Assembly: GCA_021234155.1 (NCBI GenBank)
Contig: JAJEKV010000010.1
Location: forward strand, 7,476,871 to 7,540,870
From: Isoetes taiwanensis
Taxonomy: Eukaryota; Streptophyta; Lycopodiopsida; Isoetales; Isoetaceae
Length of the DNA stretch: 64,000 bases
Direction of reading: 5' to 3'
Every line of letters begins with the position of its first letter. Position 1 is the stretch's first letter. Positions 56,419 through 64,000 of this stretch are shown here, piece by piece. The notes under the pieces were generated by a model. It saw only the letters and a list, made by a program, of their open reading frames with translations, was not told where the DNA came from and made no database searches. The translations under genes and the position numbers were made by a program.

Positions 56419-59400
56419 GGATGCGACACCACCAGGATTCTATGTTGGAACATCAATAGCTTAAATTCGACAAAGATAAACATGATGGGAGACATTCTAG
56501 AACAGGTAGATTTGGTGTTTTTCTTAGAGACATGTGAGAATGAAGAGCGCGGAGAAGTACACATTGCAGGGTTTGAACTATTACATTCAGTGTGGAATTA
56601 TAAGCATTGGAGACTAAAGGGGCACGGGGGCATTGCGTGTTATATAAGGCCTGAAATAAGAAATTTGGTAAAGCTAGTAGAGGGACTTGGGTCTAAGCAG
56701 CATATATGGGTTGAGATGGAGGGTCAGACAGGGAAGGTCTTTATAGCAGGCTGCTATTTTCCACCACGTGAATCTCCAATGTATAATGGCGAGATGCTGG
56801 ACCGAGATGATCCCTTTTTCCACCTAGAACAAGATGTTCTTAAACTGCTACCTCAAGGAGAGACACTTCTGTTGGGAGATTTTAATGGTCGTATTGGAAG
56901 CAAACAAGCAGCAGTAGCTAGTGCAGAAGGGGAACCAGTGTGGTTAGATATGATTGATGCTCAGGAGCTTGTGCAATGTGGGTGGAATAGAGTGTCAGAA
57001 GATAAAATAAGATGGCCTACTCCTCAAGGTAACCATCTTCTGAGTATGTGTACAGGTTTTGACCTGATAGTGTACAATGGCGTGGACAAATATCCCAATT
57101 CAGGAAAGGTCACATGTAGAGGGGCAAGTGTGGTAGATCTGGTGATAGCAAGACCGCAGTTTATGGAACAGATGGTGAGTTTTGATGTTGGGGATGAAAG
57201 ACCAGAATCTGACCACGTGCCAATTTTTGTTACATTAAACGTTGACAGATTTAAACCCTACAAAGCAGTTGTTAATGACAGTCCAAGGCTCGTTATGAGT
57301 TACCATAAGGCTGAAAAATTTGCTTCCATGTGTGAGCGGCAGGCATCCAAGGTGATCTGGCCAGATCGAGCAGAGGATATCAGTACAGTGCTTAGTACAT
57401 TGGTACTTGAAACTGCAATGAAGTGCTATTTATCCCATAGAAAATTGAAGGGGCTACCATGCAACACATGGTTTGATGCGGAATGCAAGCTGAAAAGACA
57501 TGAGTTTAAAACTGCCAAAGGGGATAAAAGGAGAGCGATCAAGGCAGAATACATGAGGTTGGTGAAATCAAAAAAGAAGAAATTTTTATATAATAAGCAT
57601 TTGAAAATGATGGAGGAATTGCTTAAAGAGCCCAAGAAGTTCTGGAATAGGATCAAACCAAATCTAAAACACTTTGTTGTGTTGGGAAAGGAAGATCTAT
57701 TGGAATACATTGGTAATCTATATCATGTCCCAGGCATAGAAGATAATGTACCAGTGCAATACCTGAGTGGGGGCGAATGGGAGTTCACATTCGATGATAT
57801 ACAAGAGGGGCTACAAGCTTTGTCGAATGGGAAAGCCGCAGATAATATGGGGTTAGTGGCAGAAATGTTTAAATGGGCAGGGATGACAACACAGGAAGCA
57901 CTATGGAAATTGATGAATGCAGTTTTGAGAGAGGGGTTCCCCCATATGTGGCAGATGAATAGGGTTATTCCCCTCCATAAAGCGGGAGCTGAAAACGACC
58001 CAAACAATTATAGAATGATAATGGTTAGTAATCTCTTTGCGAAGCTTTTTGCCACTATGGTTAATAGTAAAATTAGTGGATGGGCCGAAAAGAACAATGT
58101 CAGGGCAAAGGGGCAAGCAGGTTTTAGGCCCAAGAAATCTACAACAGATCATTTAGTCACGTTACGGGCATTGATCGATTTGGTAACAGGAACACGTAAA
58201 CCATTGTATGCGCTTTTCGTAGATTTTACAAAAGCATTTGATACAATACACAGGGGCAATCTTTGGGAGAGGTTGGAGATGCTTGGGGTGCCATTGGAAC
58301 TGAGAAATGCTGTTAAATTACTTTATGAAAAAGTTTTGGTTCAGTTATCATTTCCCTACTCCCAGACCAGTCCAGATGAGGTGATTAGTAACATGGGGGT
58401 TAAACAGGGATGCCCTATGTCCCCCACTTTGTTTGGTCTTTTCGTAGACCAGTTGGAGGAATGGATGACTCATTCGGGAGGGGATGGTATGGTCATGAAT
58501 GGGTATGTGTTACTTATGCTACTTTATGCAGATGACATTGTTATATTATCCAGATCGGTGGCAGGTATGCAAAAACATTTGATTTCTCTATCTCTTTTTT
58601 GTGATCACAAAGGTATGAAGGTGAATCTGGCTAAGACTAAGCTGATTGTTTTCGGAGCACTTAAGGTAGAACATCTTGAGTTTTTATACAAAGGGGAACG
58701 CGTAGACATAGTAGACTCATATAAGTATTTGGGAGTCCAAGTTGATAAAAGTCCCAGTTGGAATCAGGCAGTAGAGCAGAGGGTGAATGGTGGGCTAAAG
58801 GCTCTATATAGTATGCAACGCAGGAGTGCGAATGCTGACATCTGGAATTTCGAGTTAAAACGAATGTTGTTCAAAGTACTTGTGCAATCAGTAGTGTTGT
58901 ATGGCTGTGAGGTATGGGCACCAGGATTGGCAGAAGATACTTGGAAAAAGGTCGAAAAGGTTCAAAAAAAGTTCTTCAGGTCAGAATTAGGGGTTAAGGC
59001 ACAAACCCCTTATGATATGATGTTGGTGGAATGTGGTATGATGCCGCTCGAGGCAGAAGCCTTGTGCAAGACCCTTGAATATATAGGCAAGGTGCATCTG
59101 GATATGCCTGAAGAGTGCTTGCCTAGGGTTGCTATGGAGGCAACTAGAGACAAAGGGTGGTATGCTGATATAAAGATTTGGATGAGGAAATGGGGATTGG
59201 ATAGCAATGACCTGCCTGCTCGACGTGGTGACATTAGAGCTTGGGTACACGATCATGTGGTTGTACGATCTTGGTGTGTCCCCGAGGTGAAGAAAGCATA
59301 TTATAAGCAGTCCATCAATCCCTTACTGCAGCAGCCAAGATATCTAGGTGAAGGGTTGTCATTGAAGTACAGACATGTCATTAGTCGATTGAGGCTCAGT

Positions 59401-59767
59401 TCACACAGACTAGGTGTGGAAGTGGGTAGATGGAGTAATATCCCTTATGAGCTCAGGTTATGTAAAGTGTGTGACACAGGGGAGATTGAAGATGAGGCGC
59501 ATGCGCTTTTGCACTGCCCACGGTATGAGGATCTTCGTAGTAAACACCGGATTAGCTGTAGTGATCTGGTAACTTTCTTTGATATGTCAGGAAATATTGT
59601 AGGAAAATTTATAACTGAGATGTTGGAGCAAAGGGAATCTGTGCTCAAGGATATTGGTAGTAAAGAGAAAGAGGAAGAGAAGTGGGAGACATCTAATGCA
59701 TTTCTCTCAGAGGATGCATTGGAGGATATTTTTTATAATGTTGATTGTACGATTTTGAACGTCTCAT

Positions 59768-59769
<2 letters not shown>
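56419..59769 (+). CDS. LINE 1 ORF2: endonuclease and reverse transcriptase
   Basis: Open from the codon after ORF1's TAG. The first in-frame ATG (56479) comes after the first endonuclease motif (I-L-C-W-N-I-N-S-L-N), so that motif can only be made from an upstream start. Seen: apurinic-type endonuclease with F-L-E-T-C, GHGGIACYIR, LLGDFNGRIGS and SDHVPI; RT with A-G-F-R-P-K-K-S-T-T-D-H, LFVDFTKAFDTI, GVKQGCPMSPTLFGLF and the catalytic LLYADDIVIL; C-terminal zinc motif CKVCDTGEIEDEAHALLHC. About 1116 codons without a lesion. Family role: nicks target DNA and copies the RNA on the spot. It ends at 59769, only about 47 nt before the element's end. Confidence 0.92.
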
Positions 59770-59957
<188 letters not shown>

Positions 59958-59964
59958 TAACTCC

Positions 59965-60904
59965 ATGGCAACTCGTGTAACTCGTCTGAAAGCAAAAGGG
60001 AATGACAGCAGCCCTGGCAAGGCAGTAAATGCTCAAGGAGATGTAAACGGAAGCCCCAAATCCGGCAGCAAGGTGGACGTATCTGGTGAAAACAACAAGA
60101 ACAAAAATAAAAACACTGACTTCGAGGCAGATTCTGCAGAAATAGTGGCTGTAGCAGAACCCAATGCATCATTCGTGGCTGTAACAGAACTGGCCGACCT
60201 ATCAGAAGCAGATCTGAAAAACAGGAAGGAGGGAAAATCGGAGGATGAATCTGAGGTGAAACTGTCTCTTTATGCTATTATGAATGAATTGATTTCTTTC
60301 AGGCAGGAATCAGCCCTTAGGGAAACGAAACTGTTGGAAGAAATCAAGTACTTGCGAAGTGAAAATGAAGCCCTTCGCTCAAATTTTATGCAACTGCAGT
60401 GCGAATTGAATGAGGTAAAAGGAGAAATTCTGGTTTTGAAGGAAAACAGTTCTGAAAATGCATTGGACTCAGCAATGGAGGAGGTTGGGAATTTGAGAGC
60501 CTTGTTTGATGAGTATGTGGAATCCCAGGAACGGAAGCAAAGAGCACTAAAATCTGAGAATAGTAGGATTGCCGGAGCATGCCAATGAAAATACGAAAGA
60601 AACAGTTGAGAAATTTCTGCAAGAAGACATGCTCGTACCCAAGTTTGAGATTTTAGATGCTTTTAGGTTGGGGAAGAGAGATGCAGGCACTCGTAATATC
60701 TTACTCCGGCTGCCTAATAGAGAGGCAAAATTCCAAATTCTGAAACAAAGGCATACTCTTAAAGGGAAATTCATTTGGGTAAACGAGGACTTGACAAAAG
60801 AACAGATGCAGGAAAAGAAACAAGAGCTCATAAAATTCAAGGAGGCAAAGCAGAAAAATCAGACCGTTAAATGGTTGAAAGGGAAGGCGATTGTTACAGA
60901 ATAG
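59965..60904 (+). pseudogene. LINE 2 ORF1 (one frameshift)
   Basis: First frame 59965-60588: basic/Asn-rich N-terminus, acidic middle, then a coiled coil (L-L-E-E-I-K-Y-L-R-S-E-N-E-A-L-R). A one-base change near 60550-60575 moves the conserved RNA-binding block into the frame ending at 60904: N-L-R-I-V-G, N-E-N-T-K-E, F-E-I-L-D-A-F-R-L-G-K, L-K-G-K-F-I-W-V-N-E-D-L-T-K. It aligns along its length with LINE 1 ORF1, mainly in the last 110 residues. It ends GAA TAG GGA TGC. Confidence 0.8.
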
Positions 60905-63900
60905 GGATGCACGGGAGGTATTAAAATTGTTATTTGGAATATTAATAGGTTAACGATTTATAAAGTTGCAGCAATTCAAGAAATTCTTCATGGGATTGAT
61001 GTAATCTGTTTTGTTGAGACCAAAGAACATGATTTATATGCTTTACCAGATTTACCAGGTTTTGAATTGATTTATTCTGTCAAAAATAAGAGATTTAAAG
61101 ACAGTGATATTGGTAATGGCGGTTTGGCCTGTTATGCACGTACGCAATATAGGGATCGTGTCAAAGGAGTTAAATCTGATAAAAGCGGGCAGTTTATGTG
61201 GATTGAGGTATGTGGATCATCTTGTTTCTATTATCTTGCTATTTGCTACTATGCTCCAAGGCATAAGAAAGCCTACAAGGAAACTGATGCATCACAGGAG
61301 GATCTTTTCTTTGCGCTAGAACAGGATATAATGGAGTTTCAAAGCAAAGGTGAGGTAATTTTAGCTGGTGATTTTAATTGTAGAACAGGTGACAAACAAG
61401 CTGCAGTCTATAAAGATATAGAAGATCCTCTTTGGTTAGAACAAATGAATAGAGAGGAGCTGGCGAAAGAAGGTTGGGATAGATATTCTGCTGATAAAAT
61501 AATCACAAAATCCGGAAGGCAATTGCTAACTTTATGCTGTAGTACCAATATGCTTATATGTAATGGTCTGACCAGATTCCCAGAGACTAGAAGCAATACT
61601 TGCCGGTCAAGGAGTACAGTGGATTACATCATTATGACAGACCAAACTTTGCATAAGATAGCTAATTTTCAAATCCTTGGCGAACAGTTGGAATCGGATC
61701 ATTGCCCTTTGGTGCTCACACTGCATGACACAAAAGAAGACCCGCAGCTGGACAAGGGAACTTGTCTGGAATACCGCATGCGAGAAAGCTTGCGCATGGG
61801 ATATCAATCAGAGATTGAGTCTTCTATCCAGTCAATGAGGTGGGATGCAGATACCGCCATAGCTTGCCAACAGTTTAGTGATTTGCTTTCCAATGCAGCT
61901 AGGAAGGTTTTTATTTCAAACAGAGCTCGCAAAGGACTTCCCTGCAAGTCTTGGTATGATCAGGATTGTCGAAATGCTAAGGCTTTATGGAAAAGAAGTT
62001 GTGGACCGGTTAAGGAGCAATACAGAAGGGATTATAAAAAAATAACAAGGCAAAAGAAAAGACATTTTATACAGACTAGACAAGAGGATTTGTGCCAGAA
62101 ATATATTTCGGATCCGAAAAGTTTTTGGATCACGCTAAAAAAAGCCCGTCGAAACGATCTACCACTTTCCGCTGACTCTTTATGGAAGTATGTCAATGAT
62201 TTATATCACCATCCCACTATACGAGACACGGGATTTGGCATAAGATCGGGCCTTGTGGTTACAGCAGAAGAGGTATCAGATGGAATTAATCAATTGGCAA
62301 ATGGAAAAGCAAAGGATACTCAAGGGCTTTGTGCCGAGCACCTAAAGTGGGCTGGTCCGATGATTTGGCCTATTTTGGCTGATCTTTTTACAAAGGTGAT
62401 GGAACATGGATTTCCTTTAGAATGGCAAGTTAACAGAGTCGTACCAGTTCACAAAGGAGGATCTCTCAATGATGTTAGCAATTATAGAACCATTTTGGTT
62501 AGTAGTCTCATGCCAAAGCTCCTTGCATCTATTTTGGAAACTAAAATCAGCACATGGGCCGAGTTTAATGGTAAGAGGGCGGAATCACAGGCTGGTTTTC
62601 GGGCAGCAAGGTCTACCTTAGACCACCTGTTAGTTCTGAAAACAATATTTGATATAGTGAAAGGCACGAAGAAACCGGCATATGTGGCTTTTGTGGATTT
62701 TAAAAAGGCCTTTGACAAAGTGCCAAGATCACAACTATGGGAGAGAATGGATCAGATCAAGGTGCCGATTCAACTCAAAGAAGCGGTTCAGGTTCTATAT
62801 GAAAAGGTGCTGATACAATTGTCTTTTCCGCTATCTCTACAAACACCGGATTTTATATCTAGTAACATTGGTGTGAAACAAGGGTGTCCCATGTCTCCCA
62901 CCTTGTTCGGATTATTTATTGATGGGTTGGAGAGCCCTGGTGGTATTTTGCTACATGACTTTGTGGTGCAGTTGCTTATATATGCAGATGATGTGGTCAT
63001 CTTTGCGCGCTCCTCGGAGTGTATGCAAAGCCATTTAGATGGGCTGGCTCATTTTTGTGACTCTACCGAAATGCAAGTGAACTTGGAGAAAACTAGCATT
63101 ATGGCAGTGGGGGCACTCAAGCAGGAAAGCACATTTAGATATAAAAATCATTTGGTAAGCACTTGCGATTCTTAAGTATTTGGGGCTGATTTTTCATAGA
63201 AATCACAGGTGGAATACTTGCATTGCGCATAGAGTGGATAGGAGCCATAAGGCTCTTTATGCCATGCAAAGTCTATGTAGGAGGGCACATTTATGGTCAT
63301 GGACACTTAAGAAGAGATTGTTTGAATCTTTGGTGCTAAGTATTGCATTGTATGGTAGTGAGATCTGGGGGCCCAGTATCACACAAGGTTTATGGGATGA
63401 TCTTGAGCAGATTTTGAAAAAGTTTATCAGGCTCGAGTTGGGAGTTAAGGCTCAAACGTCATATCCAGTGATGCTAGCGGAGTGCGGTCTCTTACCATTG
63501 GAGGGAGAAGCCATGGTAAGGTGCATCCGCTTTCTGAATAAAGTGATACATATGGATGATACTAGGCTTCCACATAAGGCTTTTTTGGCCAGCAAAGACA
63601 AAGGGTGGTTTCGGGATGTTACTAGTTGGCTAGGAAGATGGGATATTCATTGGGAAGAGGCAATCTCAAAGGGTAAGAATCTGAGGCAGTGGGTTTTTGA
63701 TAAGTTTCAAAGAAAGATGTGGGCACAACCAAAGACGAAGATGATTCTTTATAGACAAAATATGAATCCTAGGCTGGAAGTGGCTCAGTATTTGGCAGAT
63801 AACATCTCTATAAAGAAGAGGCATGCAATTGGTAGGATTCGCCTTAGTTCTCATCATTTGGGTGTGGAAACGGGTAGATGGGGGCATATAATTCCTCGGT

Positions 63901-64000
63901 CGGAAAGATATTGTAAGGTGTGTGGTGAAGATCAAGTAGAAGATGAAGAACACACGCTACTTAGGTGTGAAGCTTACTACTCACTTCGGGTTCAACATGA
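60905..64000 (+). pseudogene. LINE 2 ORF2: endonuclease and reverse transcriptase (partial)
   Basis: The frame runs on from ORF1's TAG without an ATG before I-V-I-W-N-I-N-R-L (motif 1) and F-V-E-T-K. Seen: GNGGLACYAR, LAGDFNCRTGD and SDHCPLVL of the endonuclease; RT with AGFRAARSTLDHL, FVDFKKAFDKV, GVKQGCPMSPTLFGLF and LLIYADDVVIF. A two-base loss near 63170 stops the frame. The matching protein continues to the window edge in another frame, with L-Y-G-S-E-I-W-G-P and the zinc motif C-K-V-C-G-E-D...E-E-H-T-L-L-R-C. The 3' end is outside the window. Confidence 0.88.

Overview
This looks like nuclear DNA of a land plant with a large, repeat-filled genome. The evidence is an intron-split nuclear gene for a chloroplast-targeted Hsp70, plant-type Ty3/gypsy chromoviruses primed by initiator tRNA-Met, a CACTA-like DNA transposon and several LINEs. 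A fern or other non-seed plant is my guess, but the sequence does not prove it. Only one ordinary host gene is convincing: the eight-exon stromal HSP70 at 8093-11005 (minus).

Layout. 1-8.1 kb holds a decayed gypsy gag (minus), a LINE scrap and AT-rich DNA. 8.1-11.2 kb is HSP70 with its promoter. 11.6-12.9 kb is full of fold-back repeats. 13.45-53.8 kb began as two tandem, decayed copies of an unrecognised protein gene (minus). One copy is split by a 36-kb nested insertion (14221-50364) bounded by the 5-bp duplication CCTTC. The outer element, A (minus), has 1589-bp LTRs. A related element, B (plus, 21807-34751), sits inside A and is followed by the start of a second B copy up to 36181. A 9175-bp CACTA-like element (40526-49700) splits A's 5' LTR. 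55-64 kb holds two LINEs in tandem, each starting directly after a (CT)n tract.

Main discovery. A and B are chromoviruses of about 12.6-12.9 kb with extra genes between the 5' LTR and gag. In both, the first accessory gene (ORF1, about 420 aa) ends in a complete histone H3 fold. In A it also begins with the exact H3 tail residues 1-8 (ARTKQTAR) after the initiator Met, but lacks K9. The same elements encode a chromodomain at the end of the integrase, so one element carries both a histone and a chromatin-reader domain. Further accessory genes (ORF2, ORF3 and a spliced-looking ORF4) match nothing I recognise. ORF1 and ORF2 of A each lie behind a duplicated control module: two 67-bp palindromes, a TATAAATA box and a leader of about 100 nt. 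B has comparable but different modules.

Second discovery. In both LINEs, ORF1 ends in TAG, followed directly and in the same frame by GGATGC and then the endonuclease frame, which has no ATG ahead of its first catalytic motif. This suggests UAG readthrough. The LINE 3' end has a GACC/GGTC hairpin that also occurs beside TTCTA-type tails elsewhere in the window.

Most elements are broken. I list the lesions but reconstruct nothing. LTR divergence was counted by eye; no database search was possible.
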